In this document: piece by piece, positions 15,820 to 23,723 of the stretch | Position numbering within the stretch: position 1 is the first letter of the stretch | How the letters are laid out: each line of letters begins with the position of its first letter | Assembly: GCF_007830495.1 (NCBI RefSeq) | Contig: NZ_VLKW01000009.1 | Span: 186,001 to 250,000, forward strand | Origin: Pseudoduganella flava | Lineage (GTDB): Bacteria > Pseudomonadota > Gammaproteobacteria > Burkholderiales > Burkholderiaceae_D | Direction of reading: 5' to 3' | Length of the DNA: 64,000 nt | Translations under genes and position numbers: made by a program | Notes under the pieces: generated by a model | What the model was told of the DNA's origin: nothing | Database searches by the model: none | What the model saw: only the letters and a program-made list of their open reading frames with translations

Positions 15820-16902
15820 ATGAAGACCCAGTTGATCGCACTGGCGTGCCTCGGCCCCCTGGCAGCGCTGGCGCAGGAATCCTCGTCGATCCAGGTGTAT
15901 GGCGTGCTGGATGCAGGGGCCGTGTCCGAACACGACTGCCGCAATGGTGCTTGTACCAGCACCAAGATTTCGCCCGGCGTGTCCACCGGTTCCGTTCTCG
16001 GCTTTTCCGGCCGCGAAGACATCGGCAACAACACGCGGGCCATCTTCACGCTCGAAGCGGGCGTGCGCAACGATACCGGCCAGTCCGACCAGAACGGCCG
16101 GCTGTTCGGCAGCCAGGCTTACGTGGGCCTGGCCAACCGTTGGGGCTCGTTCACTGTGGGCCGCCAGTACGACGTCGGCTATGAAACGCTGGTCGAAGTG
16201 GCCGACCCGTTCCATGGCGGCATGGCCGGCACGGCGACAAACCTGATGGGCAACGGCGCCAAGCGCTCCGACAACGCGATCAAGTACCGCTCCAGTGTGC
16301 TGCGCGGCTTCGTGGCGAGTGCCATCTACAGCTTCGGCGAATCGGCATTCAGCACGTCGCGCAACCGCGCCTACGGTGCAATGATCGGCTACGAAGGCGG
16401 GCCCGTCTCGCTGCGCGCCGCGTACCAGCGCAAGAACAACTTCCTGCAGGGGCAGGGCTCGACGGCACCCGTCGACCTGTCGTCGCGCAATTCGCTCGTC
16501 GCGGCCAATCTGCACCTGTCGAAGTCCGCCACCGTGTATGCCGCGTATGCGGTGAACCGGGGCGTCGGCAGCTCGCCGTGGGACCAGGACAATCCGTATG
16601 GCGCGCTCGTGCTGGCATCGCCATCGACACGCACTAACGATGCGCTGGCCGGCGTGTCGTTCTCCAGCGGCGCGGCAACGTACATGGTGTCGTACATCCG
16701 CAAGGACGACCGCACGCTGGCGAACATGGATGCGGACCAGCTGGCCGTCGGCATGACGTATGCGATGTCCAAGCGCACGGCATTCTATGCCGCGTACGCG
16801 AAGATCAAGGACCACAACGGCGCCCCCTACACGGTGGGCAATTTCAGCGAGCAGGGCAAGGGACGCAGCGCATTCAACCTCGGCCTGCGCCACGCATTCT
16901 GA
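15820..16902 (+). CDS. Gram-negative porin
   Basis: This 360-residue outer-membrane protein has a signal peptide (MKTQLIALACLGPLAALA) cut before QESSSIQVYGVLDAG. Alternating hydrophobic strands run to a C-terminal Phe (GLRHAF), the recognition residue for the BAM machinery. The conserved SVTVYG-like first strand, the GREDIGNNTRAIF turn and the GSFTVGRQYD segment are typical of the trimeric betaproteobacterial porins (OmpC/Omp32 type), which pass small solutes. The CRNGACT segment in the first loop could form a disulfide. The gene is monocistronic and converges on a DUF3617 gene. Confidence 0.9.
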   Translation: MKTQLIALACLGPLAALAQESSSIQVYGVLDAGAVSEHDCRNGACTSTKISPGVSTGSVLGFSGREDIGNNTRAIFTLEAGVRNDTGQSDQNGRLFGSQAYVGLANRWGSFTVGRQYDVGYETLVEVADPFHGGMAGTATNLMGNGAKRSDNAIKYRSSVLRGFVASAIYSFGESAFSTSRNRAYGAMIGYEGGPVSLRAAYQRKNNFLQGQGSTAPVDLSSRNSLVAANLHLSKSATVYAAYAVNRGVGSSPWDQDNPYGALVLASPSTRTNDALAGVSFSSGAATYMVSYIRKDDRTLANMDADQLAVGMTYAMSKRTAFYAAYAKIKDHNGAPYTVGNFSEQGKGRSAFNLGLRHAF

Positions 16903-16973
16903 TGTTCACGTCGCCGCGCGCGGGAAAGGCGCGGCGGTGCTGACGAACGCATCCCCGGGCGGGAATGCGGCGT

Positions 16974-17519
16974 TCAACGGATCGGCGGGGTATCGCCGCA
17001 GTCTGCAGCGAGCCAGCGCCCGGTGCTTTCCACCGTCATGTGCTGCGTCTGGCCCTGGGCCGCGCTGTCCACGTTCATCCGCATCGAGTAGCCCTGGTCG
17101 CCGTCGAAGATCACCTGGCCGGTGCCGGACGATTGCGGCTTGCTGCACTTGAAGCTCACGTTCAAGCCGCCTGGTACGGGAGTCTGGTTCGTCGTGCACT
17201 GGCCGGGCTGGCCGGACGGCAGGCGCGGGTTTTCCGCCTGCTCCTTCGTCATGCAGAAGTTCACCTTCACGCCGCCGCCCTCGGCCAGGTTCATCTTCAC
17301 GCCATGCTGGGCCAGCATCTGGTCGAGTGCACGGCGCTGCTCGGGCGGCATGTTCGCCATCTGCTGCTGCGCCATCGCCAGCGCCTGCATCGTCTCCGGA
17401 TTCGCCGCGGCGACCTTGCTGGTCATTTCCCATAACCCCGGTTTCAGCGATGCGGCATGGGCGGCCGCCGGCAGCAGCGCGGCGGCAACGAGGAGGGCGG
17501 GCAGGCGTGGCGTGCTCAT
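16974..17519 (-). CDS. DUF3617 family periplasmic protein
   Basis: This 181-residue protein has a clear signal peptide (MSTPRLPALLVAAALLPAAAHA) and then the DUF3617 opening motif LKPGLWEMTSKV. A Gln/Met-rich helix (MAQQQMANMPPEQRRALDQM) precedes the domain core with conserved cysteines (FCMTKEQA, QCTTNQ, FKCSKP, ADCG), probably two disulfides. Function is unknown for the family. It lies 14 bp downstream of the OmpA-type lipoprotein gene and is probably cotranscribed with it. Confidence 0.85.
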   Translation of the reverse strand: MSTPRLPALLVAAALLPAAAHAASLKPGLWEMTSKVAAANPETMQALAMAQQQMANMPPEQRRALDQMLAQHGVKMNLAEGGGVKVNFCMTKEQAENPRLPSGQPGQCTTNQTPVPGGLNVSFKCSKPQSSGTGQVIFDGDQGYSMRMNVDSAAQGQTQHMTVESTGRWLAADCGDTPPIR

Positions 17520-17533
17520 GATGGCTCCTTGGA

Positions 17534-18232
17534 TCAGGTGCGTGGTGCAGGTTCGGCGACGTAGATCTCGACGCGGCGGTTGCGGGCGCGGCCCGCATTG
17601 TCGTCGTTCGACGCGATCGGTTCGCGCGCACCCTTGCCTTCGACGACGACACGGGTCGGCGACACGCCGCGCGAAGCGAGGTAGTCGCGCGTATGCGAGG
17701 CGCGCTCGACGGACAGCGGCTGGTTGATCGCATCGTTGCCCGTGCTGTCCGTGTGACCGATGATCGTCACGGTGGCGGACGGGTTCTCGTTCAGCGTGGT
17801 CGCGAAGCGGTCCAGGATCGGGCGGAAGTTGTCCTTGATGTCGGCCCGGTTCGTGTCGAACGAGATGTCGCTGGGGATCTCCATCTTCAGGCGGTTGTCC
17901 GCCGTCTGCGACACCTGCACGCCGGTGCCGCGCGTGGCCTGTTCCATCGCCTGCTTCTGGTTCTCCATCCGCTTCGACCAGATGTTGCCGACGACGGCGC
18001 CGGCCGCCGCACCGAGCACGGCACCGCCGGCCGTGCGGCCGCCACCGCCGCCACCCGTCGCGGCACCGAGGATCGCGCCGATGCCGGCACCGACCCCCGC
18101 GCCCGTCGCCGTGCCGCGCTGCTCGGCGTTCATGTCGGCGCAGCCGGTGGCGCCCAATGTCATCGCGACGGCCAGCGTGCCGGCCACACCCTTGGCCAGT
18201 GCCGTGCGGATTGCGTCGTTCAGCATGTTCAT
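17534..18232 (-). CDS. OmpA-family lipoprotein with glycine zipper
   Basis: This 232-residue protein starts at ATG 18232 after GGAGGAACAACG. It has a lipoprotein signal (TLGATGC, lipidation at Cys), a long Gly/Ala glycine-zipper segment (TGAGVGAGIGAILGAATGG and AAGAVVGNIW), and a C-terminal OmpA domain with the peptidoglycan-binding motifs GHTDSTGND and NRRVEIYV. It should sit in the outer membrane and grip the cell wall, like YiaD. A terminator separates it from the small upstream gene, so it probably has its own promoter. It leads the DUF3617 gene. Confidence 0.9.
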   Translation of the reverse strand: MNMLNDAIRTALAKGVAGTLAVAMTLGATGCADMNAEQRGTATGAGVGAGIGAILGAATGGGGGGRTAGGAVLGAAAGAVVGNIWSKRMENQKQAMEQATRGTGVQVSQTADNRLKMEIPSDISFDTNRADIKDNFRPILDRFATTLNENPSATVTIIGHTDSTGNDAINQPLSVERASHTRDYLASRGVSPTRVVVEGKGAREPIASNDDNAGRARNRRVEIYVAEPAPRT

Positions 18233-18270
18233 CGTTGTTCCTCCTTGTCGTTCATTGTAGTCGCACACAC

Positions 18271-18306
18271 AAAAGAAAGCGGCGCTGCACGGGCGTGCAG
18301 CGCCGC
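18271..18306 (-). terminator. Intrinsic terminator after the small membrane-protein gene
   Basis: Read on the minus strand, a 13-bp perfect GC-rich stem (18306-18294 with 18291-18279, 2-nt loop) is followed by TTTCTTTT. It lies just after the stop of the 48-residue gene. Confidence 0.85.
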
Positions 18307-18323
18307 TCCGGGGGTTAGTCTAA

Positions 18324-18470
18324 CTAAACGCCCCGTCCACTGATCAGACGGAGCAGGATCATGATGATCGCCACGACCAGCAGGATGTGGATGAAGCCGC
18401 CGATGGTGTAGGAGGTCACCAGACCCAGCAGCCAAAGAATAATAAGTACTACAGCAATGGTATAAAGCAT
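18324..18470 (-). CDS. Lmo0937-family small membrane protein
   Basis: This 48-residue protein reads MLYTIAVVLIILWLLGLVTS, then YTIGGFIHILLVVAIIMIL and a basic end RLISGRGV. Two hydrophobic helices with the central GGFIH turn match the lmo0937 family of tiny membrane proteins common in stress regions. ATG 18470 follows GAGGACACGATC. A palindrome of the type GTACG-N4-CGTAC lies 85 bp upstream with a fitting -10, and a strong terminator follows, so this is a monocistronic unit. Confidence 0.8.
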   Translation of the reverse strand: MLYTIAVVLIILWLLGLVTSYTIGGFIHILLVVAIIMILLRLISGRGV

Positions 18471-18526
18471 GATCGTGTCCTCTCATCTCGGGTTTATGTA
18501 TGTCCGGCTCGCGCCGTCATGCTTGC

Positions 18527-18568
18527 AGTATGCGACCCCTGATACTGCGCTTCTGTACGGTGACGTAC
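18527..18568 (-). promoter_or_regulatory. Crp/Fnr-like palindrome and -10 for the lmo0937 gene
   Basis: GTACG-GTGA-CGTAC occupies 18555-18568 (TGTACG/CGTACA arms if extended). On the minus strand CATACT (18532-18527) begins 29.5 bp from its centre, giving a start near 18520 with the palindrome at -41.5, a class II activator position. The leader to ATG 18470 would be about 50 nt. Confidence 0.6.
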
Positions 18569-18584
18569 AATCTTGGCAAGACAT

Positions 18585-18788
18585 TTATTTTTGTCCGGGC
18601 CGCGGCACCCAGCCCAGCATGCCCAACAGACCGGTGATGCCGAACAGGCCGACCACCAGCCCACCCGTCAGCAGCACCAGCACGGTCAGCTCGGGCGAAC
18701 CGCCGTCGGCCGATTCCAGTTCCGCATATCCCAGTCGTGCCAGCAGCAGCCCGGCAGCAATGATCCAGCCCCACAGCATCCTGTTCAT
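18585..18788 (-). CDS. Small two-helix membrane protein
   Basis: This 67-residue protein (MNRMLWGWIIAAGLLLARLG) starts at ATG 18788 after GGGAGGACAC. It has an N-terminal hydrophobic helix, a short acidic loop (ELESADGGSPE) and a second Gly/Leu-rich helix (LTVLVLLTGGLVVGLFG), ending in a basic tail. I recognise no named family. It lies between other stress-type envelope genes. Upstream there is only a two-mismatch copy of the local Crp/Fnr-like palindrome (18869-18882), with GACAAT about 31 bp from its centre. Confidence 0.65.
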   Translation of the reverse strand: MNRMLWGWIIAAGLLLARLGYAELESADGGSPELTVLVLLTGGLVVGLFGITGLLGMLGWVPRPGQK

Positions 18789-18888
18789 GTGTCCTCCCGT
18801 TTGCCCCGGCGGGGGCGTTGTCTTCGTTGTCGTGAATCCATTGTCGGGTTGGCTGGACAGGATGCTCTGTTCGATGGCACACAGAGCG

Positions 18889-18917
18889 AAAAAAAGCCCC
18901 GCGCGGGTGGCGGGGCT
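18889..18917 (-). terminator. Intrinsic terminator after the glycine-zipper gene
   Basis: On the minus strand AGCCCCG pairs with CGGGGCT and is followed by seven T residues. It lies 20 bp after the stop at 18938. Confidence 0.85.
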
Positions 18918-18937
18918 GTGACGGAACAACAACGGTT

Positions 18938-19714
18938 TCAACGTGATTGCAACTGGCCATTGACGACCTTCACCTGGTCGCCGCCCCGCCAGACGGGCGA
19001 GTCGGTATGGAATGTGCGCAGCTCGCCGTCGTGCATGCGCACCGTGACGTCGTAGCGCTTGGTTGCCTTCATATTGCCTTCGACCTGGTTGCCGACGACG
19101 GCGCCGCCGATCGCACCGGCGATCGTGGCGAGGTCGCGGCCGCGGCCGTCGCCGACCTGCCGGCCCAGCAAGCCGCCGACGACGGCGCCACCCGCCGCGC
19201 CCATGCCGCTGCCTTGCGCACGGGTTTTGACTTCGTTGACGGATTCAACGATGCCGCAGCTCTTGCAGACCGGGGCCGCCGCCTGCTTGCGGACGGTTTC
19301 CTTGTAGTGCGCGCGCTCTTCTTCGCGTTCGCGCTTGAGCGTCTCGTCGCGGCCGCGCGACGCGACGCGGGGCTCTTCGGCCGGCGGTACCACGGGCGCG
19401 GCCAGCACGCCGGAGCTGCCGGTACTGCCGCCCACCGACGCGCCCGATGTGACGCTCTGGCCGTTGATCGTGCCCGCGCCGGCCGCGTACTGGCTCGATT
19501 GGGTCGCCGCCGTCGGTGCGGTGTAAGGGGCCGTCGCCAGCTGGTCGGCCGACGGGCGCACCAGCTGTTCGGGACGGCCGCTTTGCGCGGAGGAGGGCAG
19601 CCAGCCCATCAGGGCAGCGATGCCGACGCCGCAGAACAGGATCAGCACGACGGCGGCAATGATGAAGACGGCCGGCACGTTGTGCCTGGTGGGAGGAGTG
19701 CTCGGATGGTTCAT
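18938..19714 (-). CDS. Glycine-zipper 2TM domain envelope protein
   Basis: This 258-residue protein starts at ATG 19714 (MNHPSTPPTRHNVP). One membrane helix (AVFIIAAVVLILFCGVGIAA) anchors it with a short cytoplasmic N-terminus. A Ser/Thr/Ala-rich linker follows, then a charged helix (ETLKREREEERAHYKETV), a CKSCG pair, the glycine-zipper (GMGAAGGAVVGGLLG and AGAIGGAVVGNQV) and a terminal beta domain (YDVTVRMHDGELRTF). The C-terminal half resembles SlyB/Pcp-type proteins. It diverges from the Crp/Fnr gene, and the shared palindrome at 19788-19801 places GACAAT correctly for its own promoter. Confidence 0.8.
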   Translation of the reverse strand: MNHPSTPPTRHNVPAVFIIAAVVLILFCGVGIAALMGWLPSSAQSGRPEQLVRPSADQLATAPYTAPTAATQSSQYAAGAGTINGQSVTSGASVGGSTGSSGVLAAPVVPPAEEPRVASRGRDETLKREREEERAHYKETVRKQAAAPVCKSCGIVESVNEVKTRAQGSGMGAAGGAVVGGLLGRQVGDGRGRDLATIAGAIGGAVVGNQVEGNMKATKRYDVTVRMHDGELRTFHTDSPVWRGGDQVKVVNGQLQSR

Positions 19715-19759
19715 GACGTGTCCTTGTAATGTATGGCGGCCTCTTGGCCTGATGTGACG

Positions 19760-19829
19760 ATTGTCCTGCCGCACCGGCAGTCGTTCCGTGCGTCACCGTA
19801 CATACACCCCGGGAAGGAATCGTTAGCCT
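19760..19829. promoter_or_regulatory. Shared Crp/Fnr-like palindrome with divergent -10 boxes
   Basis: GTGCG-TCAC-CGTAC at 19788-19801 lies between two divergent genes. On the minus strand GACAAT (19765-19760) and on the plus strand TAGCCT (19824-19829) each begin 29.5 bp from its centre. Starts near 19753 and 19836 would place the site at -41.5 for both genes, so one bound dimer could act on both, including the Crp/Fnr gene itself. Confidence 0.6.
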
Positions 19830-19869
19830 TGTAACCAAATGTGCACATGCCAAACCAATCAGGCTGAAC

Positions 19870-20616
19870 ATGACTCTGAACCTTGACACCGCGCACAGCA
19901 ATTCCGTACCGCCGCCTCTGGCCAGCAACCGTTTGCTCGCCAGCCTGCCGGAAGACGACCTCGCGCAGATCGAGGCCCTGTGCGAGACGGTCGAAGCGGA
20001 AGTGGGCGACGTGCTGTTCGAGCCGGGCCAGGCGATCACTTCCATCTACTTCCCGGTCGACGCACTCGTCTCGCTGCTGGCTGTGGCCGAAGGCCGCATG
20101 ACGCTCGAAGTGGGCTCCGTCGGCCGCGAAGGCATGATCGGTGCCTCCGTCGCACTCGGCCATCGGCAGGCGCAGGTGCGCGCCGTCGTGCAGCGCGCCG
20201 GCCGCGCCCTGCGCATGAGCGCGGAGGATTTTCGTGCCGAGTTCGCGCGGATGGAATCGCTGCAGCACTTGCTGCACCGCTACACGGACACCTTGCTGGC
20301 GCAGGCGATCCAGATCGCCGTCTGCAGCCGCTTCCACGTGCTCGAAGCCCGTCTCGCCCGCTCGCTGCTGATCACGCGCGACCGCCTGCAATCGGAAAAA
20401 TTCCATCTGACGCACGAGTTCCTCGCGCATGCGCTGGGAGTGCGCCGCGTCGGCGTGACGAAGGCCGCCAGCGCGCTGCAGCACCAGAAGCTGATCACGT
20501 ACAGCCGCGGCAATATCGAGATCCTCGACTCGTCCGGCCTGGAAGCCGTGTCGTGCCGCTGCTATGAGCTGGTGAAGGAGAACGGCGCGATCGGGATGGG
20601 GACCGTGTTCATTTGA
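19870..20616 (+). CDS. Crp/Fnr-family transcriptional regulator
   Basis: This 248-residue protein has a cupin-like sensor domain (about 25-140), a dimer helix (about 140-170) and a winged helix-turn-helix (about 178-220: LTHEFLAHALGVRRVGVT). In the recognition helix Arg193 aligns with Arg180 of E. coli CRP, but Val and Lys replace CRP Glu181 and Arg185, so the DNA site should be related to but distinct from TGTGA-N6-TCACA. The Arg-Ser pair that binds cAMP is missing and there is no FNR-type N-terminal cysteine cluster, so the signal is unknown. A GTDCG-N4-CGHAC palindrome lies in its own promoter and before many nearby envelope genes, which makes it the prime candidate to bind them. Confidence 0.9.
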   Translation: MTLNLDTAHSNSVPPPLASNRLLASLPEDDLAQIEALCETVEAEVGDVLFEPGQAITSIYFPVDALVSLLAVAEGRMTLEVGSVGREGMIGASVALGHRQAQVRAVVQRAGRALRMSAEDFRAEFARMESLQHLLHRYTDTLLAQAIQIAVCSRFHVLEARLARSLLITRDRLQSEKFHLTHEFLAHALGVRRVGVTKAASALQHQKLITYSRGNIEILDSSGLEAVSCRCYELVKENGAIGMGTVFI

Positions 20617-20689
20617 CGGTGTCAGACACTAATGCCGTTAAGTTAGCAAGGCGCTGAAGACGTATGCTTTCACCCCAACGGCAAAGGCT

Positions 20690-20716
20690 GGGGTCAGACC
20701 CGCCGGGTCTGACCCC
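20690..20716. repeat. GGGGTCAGACCC inverted repeat
   Basis: GGGGTCAGACCC at 20690-20701 is followed after 3 bp by its inverted copy at 20705-20716. A related GTGTCAGACAC palindrome lies just upstream near 20620-20630. The same core occurs in the element at 11952-12068. Confidence 0.7.
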
Positions 20717-20770
20717 TGGGTTTGGGTCTTGGGTTTGCCTTAACTGAACGGCATCTCACACAAACACCGC

Positions 20771-20808
20771 CCAACAAAAAACGGAGCCGCGGCTCCGTTT
20801 TTTGTTGG
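20771..20808. terminator. Perfect bidirectional terminator
   Basis: The 38 bp at 20771-20808 are a perfect palindrome: a GC-rich core ACGGAGCC/GGCTCCGT flanked by A-run and T-run. It serves both the Crp/Fnr gene and the convergent glycine-zipper lipoprotein gene. Confidence 0.92.
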
Positions 20809-20820
20809 CGTAAAACCCGA

Positions 20821-21042
20821 TCAGCGGGTCGGCTTGCTGACCTGGTTGCCGATGACGCCGCCCACTGCCGCGCCGCCGACGGTGCCCAGGGCCGAGCCGC
20901 CGGACAGTGCGGAGCCGGCCACTGCGCCGACACCCGCGCCGATCGCCGTGTTGCGATCCTGGGTGGACATGCTGGAGCAGGCGGACAGGCCCAGCACTGC
21001 GCCAACGATCGTGACGCGCATTGCGATTTGCTTGACGTTCAT
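20821..21042 (-). CDS. Glycine-zipper lipoprotein (OsmB-like)
   Basis: This 73-residue protein has a lipoprotein signal (VLGLSAC, lipidation at the first Cys of CSS) followed by a near-continuous glycine zipper (AIGAGVGAVAGSALSGG, then GTVGGAAVGGVIGNQV) and a basic end. The size and layout match the osmotically inducible OsmB-type lipoproteins of the outer membrane, whose exact function is unknown. It lies 17 bp after the BON-domain gene and is probably cotranscribed with it from the promoter near 21436; a perfect terminator follows. Confidence 0.85.
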   Translation of the reverse strand: MNVKQIAMRVTIVGAVLGLSACSSMSTQDRNTAIGAGVGAVAGSALSGGSALGTVGGAAVGGVIGNQVSKPTR

Positions 21043-21059
21043 GATGCTCTCCTTGAAGG

Positions 21060-21380
21060 TTACGGAGCGTCCTTGACCTTGAGGTCGTTGCGCACGACCT
21101 TCACGCCGGCGATGCTGCGTGCGGCGGCGACGGCCTTGTCCGCCTCCTCCTGGCTGGCGGCAAAGCCGGACAGGCGCACTTCGCCGTCATACGCTTCCAC
21201 CATGATATCGGCCGGGTTCAGGCCGGGCTGGTTGGCCAGGCCGCTGCGCACATTCGTCGTCAGCGTCGAGTCCGACAGCTCGACGCTGGTCGGCGTCGTC
21301 ACATCGGTGGATGCGCAGGCCACCAGCATCGCCAGCACCATGCCGGACAAGACGGTGGTCGGAGAAGTCAGGTTGCTCAT
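21060..21380 (-). CDS. BON-domain lipoprotein
   Basis: This 106-residue protein starts at ATG 21380 after GGAGCGTGCC. A lipoprotein signal (AMLVACAST) is followed by one BON domain, with DSTLTTNVRSGL, MVEAYDGEVRLSGFA, then a helix with EEADKAVAAARSIAGVKVVRNDLKV. BON domains bind phospholipid or other envelope surfaces, as in OsmY and Kbp. It leads the OsmB-like gene. A GTTCG-N4-CGCAC palindrome with a correctly spaced TAATCT lies upstream, and the leader would be about 44 nt. Confidence 0.88.
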   Translation of the reverse strand: MSNLTSPTTVLSGMVLAMLVACASTDVTTPTSVELSDSTLTTNVRSGLANQPGLNPADIMVEAYDGEVRLSGFAASQEEADKAVAAARSIAGVKVVRNDLKVKDAP

Positions 21381-21430
21381 GGCACGCTCCTTTGTCAGAA
21401 AAGGTGCGGTTACGCCGCACCGATGGAGGC

Positions 21431-21472
21431 AGATTACGGAAACGGTATAAATCGATCTGTTCGCCATCGCAC
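21431..21472 (-). promoter_or_regulatory. Crp/Fnr-like palindrome and -10 for the BON operon
   Basis: GTTCG-CCAT-CGCAC at 21459-21472 differs from a perfect palindrome at one base. On the minus strand TAATCT (21436-21431) begins 29.5 bp from its centre, predicting a start near 21424. The GTTCG half recurs in the copy at 34650-34663. Confidence 0.5.
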
Positions 21473-21513
21473 TCATTGCGGGTGGGTTACGTTTTGTTAC
21501 CTTATCGTGCCGT

Positions 21514-23601
21514 TCAGTTCCCTTTCACCTGGTCCGCGGTGGGCCGTTTCGATGCCGGCAGTTTCTTGCCGGGAGCGGGCGCTTCCGGTTTGCTACTGGC
21601 CTGGGCAATGAGCTTCGCACAATCCGCTCCTTCGCCGCCGCCCGAGATCAGCGGCACCACGGCCGCCACCGGTGCTGCCAGCGCCGCCAGCGCGATCGCG
21701 CCGCCGGCACGCATCGCCAGCACGCCCTTGTCGATGTCGACGTCCGGCTTCTTGAACGAGCCGCGCACGTAGATCGGCGAACGCAGCGATACGATGCGCA
21801 AGCCCTTGCTGTCCGGCTTCAAGGTCAGGTCCATCCTTTCCTCGGACAGGCTGACGGCACCCTTCACGTACACGGTCGCGTCCGTCGTGTCGACAACAAA
21901 GCTGCGCGTCTGCGCCAGCCCGTCGGTGACGGCGAAGTCGCCGGCCAGGCAGTTCAGCTTCACGGGCTTGTCGCCGACCAGCTTCGTGACGACGATGCTG
22001 CCCACGTTCAGCCCCATCTGCTCGAGCAGCAGCTTGCTGATCGTGCCGTCGTTGATCACCGTCTTCAGTTCGCCGTTCGACGAGGCCAGGAGCGTCGCCA
22101 CCGAGTTCCCCGTCGCGGAAAGCTTCGCTTCCGCGTTGATCTCGCCAACCGTCGCCTGCATCTGCGGCAGGTTCGGGAACAGTTCCTTGAGCTTGATGTG
22201 GCGGGCCTTGACGTCGAGGTTCGCGGCGATCGCATCCTTCACCTTCCGGCCGCTGCCGTCCAGGTGCACGGTCGAGGCCATGCTGCCGCCGGCGAAATCG
22301 AAGTTCAGAGGCGTCAGCTTCAGAGTACCGTCGTGCAGGTGGAATTCCGTGTACAGGTTGCTGATCGGGAGTTCCTTGGTGCGCACGATGCGGTTGGCGC
22401 GGAACGACACGTCGGCATCGATGCTGGTCCAGCGTTCGGTGCGGAATTTCTCGACCGGCAGCACCTTGTTGGCCGGCTGTACGGCATCGACGCCCCGTTC
22501 CTTCTTCTTCTCGTTCGAGTCGGCACCAATCAGCGGGCCCAGGTCGGCGAACTGCAGCAGTTTCGACTGCACGCTGCCCGTCAGGTGGCCGCGCGGCTTC
22601 TTCTGCTGATAGGCCATCTTGCCGGTGATGTCGCTGGCGCCGACCTTGCCGACGAACTGGTCGTACGTCCACGTGCTGCTGCCCGGCACGAGCTTGCCCG
22701 TCAGGCGGCCGTGCGTGTAGAACGGCGGCGTCTCGGGCAGCACCAGGCCCGTGATCGCGTACAGCCGCGCCATGCTGGCGCCCTGTACCTTCATCGTCAT
22801 GTCGATGCCGGCCAGCTTCGCCGGATTCGTCAGCGTGCCCTCGGCCGCGATGGACACGAGACCGACCTTGGCATCGATCAGCATCGGGAAGGGCAGGTCC
22901 TGGTCCTTCAGCGCCAGCACGGCGCCGGTCTTGCCGCGGCCCGTGATCGGCGCGCCGTTCCAGCTGCCGGACAAGGTCCAGCCGACGCCGTACTTGCGCT
23001 CGTTCGTCAGCGTGTCGACCTGCGCGGTGGCGTCGATGTCCTCGACCGCGTCGACGAAGCGGATGGTGCCCTTGCTGAACACGACGCGGTCCAGGTCCAG
23101 CTCCCACTTCGATTCCTTTTCCTTTTTCTTGAAGGTCCAGTTGTTGCTGCCGTCGGCGAGGCGCTGCAGGTACACGCTGGGCTGGGCGAACGCCAGCTCG
23201 GGGATCGAGATGGTCTTGTGCAGCAGCCCGAACGGATTGAGCGAGAAGGCGACGGCGCCCACACTGGCCATGTCCGCCGGCAGCGGCTTCTTGCCGTTCC
23301 CTGCCGCGCTCACCATCGCCGGCGGATTGCCCACGTGGACGTCGCGCGCGACCAGGTGCGGCCAGGGAATCCAGTCGCGCCACGTGCGTTCGCGCGCGAC
23401 GGCGGGTTGCTTTTCCCAGGTCAGCGACAGGTCGCCGCGGATCTCGAACGGGCGCTCGATGGCCTCGCTGGTCTTGGCGTTCAGGAAGGGACGGGCTTTG
23501 TTCCAGTCGTAGTTAAGCAGCACGACGATCGCGATAGCGGGGATGGCGATGATGGTGCCGCCCACCGCGAGCGCGATCTTGCTCCGGCGTGGCATGTTCA
23601 T
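21514..23601 (-). CDS. AsmA family protein
   Basis: This 695-residue protein is anchored by one N-terminal helix (IALAVGGTIIAIPAIAIVVLLNY) and has a long periplasmic body of repeated beta-strand units. The opening (RPFLNAKTSEAIERPFEIRGDLSL) is the AsmA N-terminal domain, and the C-terminal part contains the usual inverted AsmA-like module (GDKPVKLNCLAGDFAV, then SLRSPIYVRGSFKKPDVDI). AsmA-like proteins are held to carry or sort phospholipids between membranes. ATG 23601 follows AGAAAGGCC. The palindrome at 23662-23675 with TAGCCT suggests the same control as the neighbouring stress genes. Confidence 0.88.
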   Translation of the reverse strand: MNMPRRSKIALAVGGTIIAIPAIAIVVLLNYDWNKARPFLNAKTSEAIERPFEIRGDLSLTWEKQPAVARERTWRDWIPWPHLVARDVHVGNPPAMVSAAGNGKKPLPADMASVGAVAFSLNPFGLLHKTISIPELAFAQPSVYLQRLADGSNNWTFKKKEKESKWELDLDRVVFSKGTIRFVDAVEDIDATAQVDTLTNERKYGVGWTLSGSWNGAPITGRGKTGAVLALKDQDLPFPMLIDAKVGLVSIAAEGTLTNPAKLAGIDMTMKVQGASMARLYAITGLVLPETPPFYTHGRLTGKLVPGSSTWTYDQFVGKVGASDITGKMAYQQKKPRGHLTGSVQSKLLQFADLGPLIGADSNEKKKERGVDAVQPANKVLPVEKFRTERWTSIDADVSFRANRIVRTKELPISNLYTEFHLHDGTLKLTPLNFDFAGGSMASTVHLDGSGRKVKDAIAANLDVKARHIKLKELFPNLPQMQATVGEINAEAKLSATGNSVATLLASSNGELKTVINDGTISKLLLEQMGLNVGSIVVTKLVGDKPVKLNCLAGDFAVTDGLAQTRSFVVDTTDATVYVKGAVSLSEERMDLTLKPDSKGLRIVSLRSPIYVRGSFKKPDVDIDKGVLAMRAGGAIALAALAAPVAAVVPLISGGGEGADCAKLIAQASSKPEAPAPGKKLPASKRPTADQVKGN

Positions 23602-23633
23602 GGCATTGGCCTTTCTGTTGTCAGATGACGGAA

Positions 23634-23675
23634 AGGCTACAACATGGGGAGCGGTGCCTATGTGCGGTCGCGCAC
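23634..23675 (-). promoter_or_regulatory. Crp/Fnr-like palindrome and -10 for the AsmA gene
   Basis: GTGCG-GTCG-CGCAC at 23662-23675 is a perfect palindrome in its arms. On the minus strand TAGCCT (23639-23634) begins 29.5 bp from its centre, giving a leader of about 26 nt to ATG 23601. Confidence 0.55.
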
Positions 23676-23723
23676 CCTGACAGTGGCGCGGTACACGCAT
23701 CGCCCCCTCATTGCCCCTCTTAT

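Noticed and set aside
18869..18882. GTTCG-ATGG-CACAC as a site for the small gene at 18585
   Set aside because: Both half-sites have a mismatch, and the nearest -10 (GACAAT) is about 31.5 bp from the centre. It is weaker than all the others.
21404..21420. GTGCG-N7-CGCAC inverted repeat upstream of the BON gene
   Set aside because: The spacing is 7, not 4, and it lies 3' of the predicted start of transcription. The GTTCG-N4-CGCAC copy at 21459 fits the set better.
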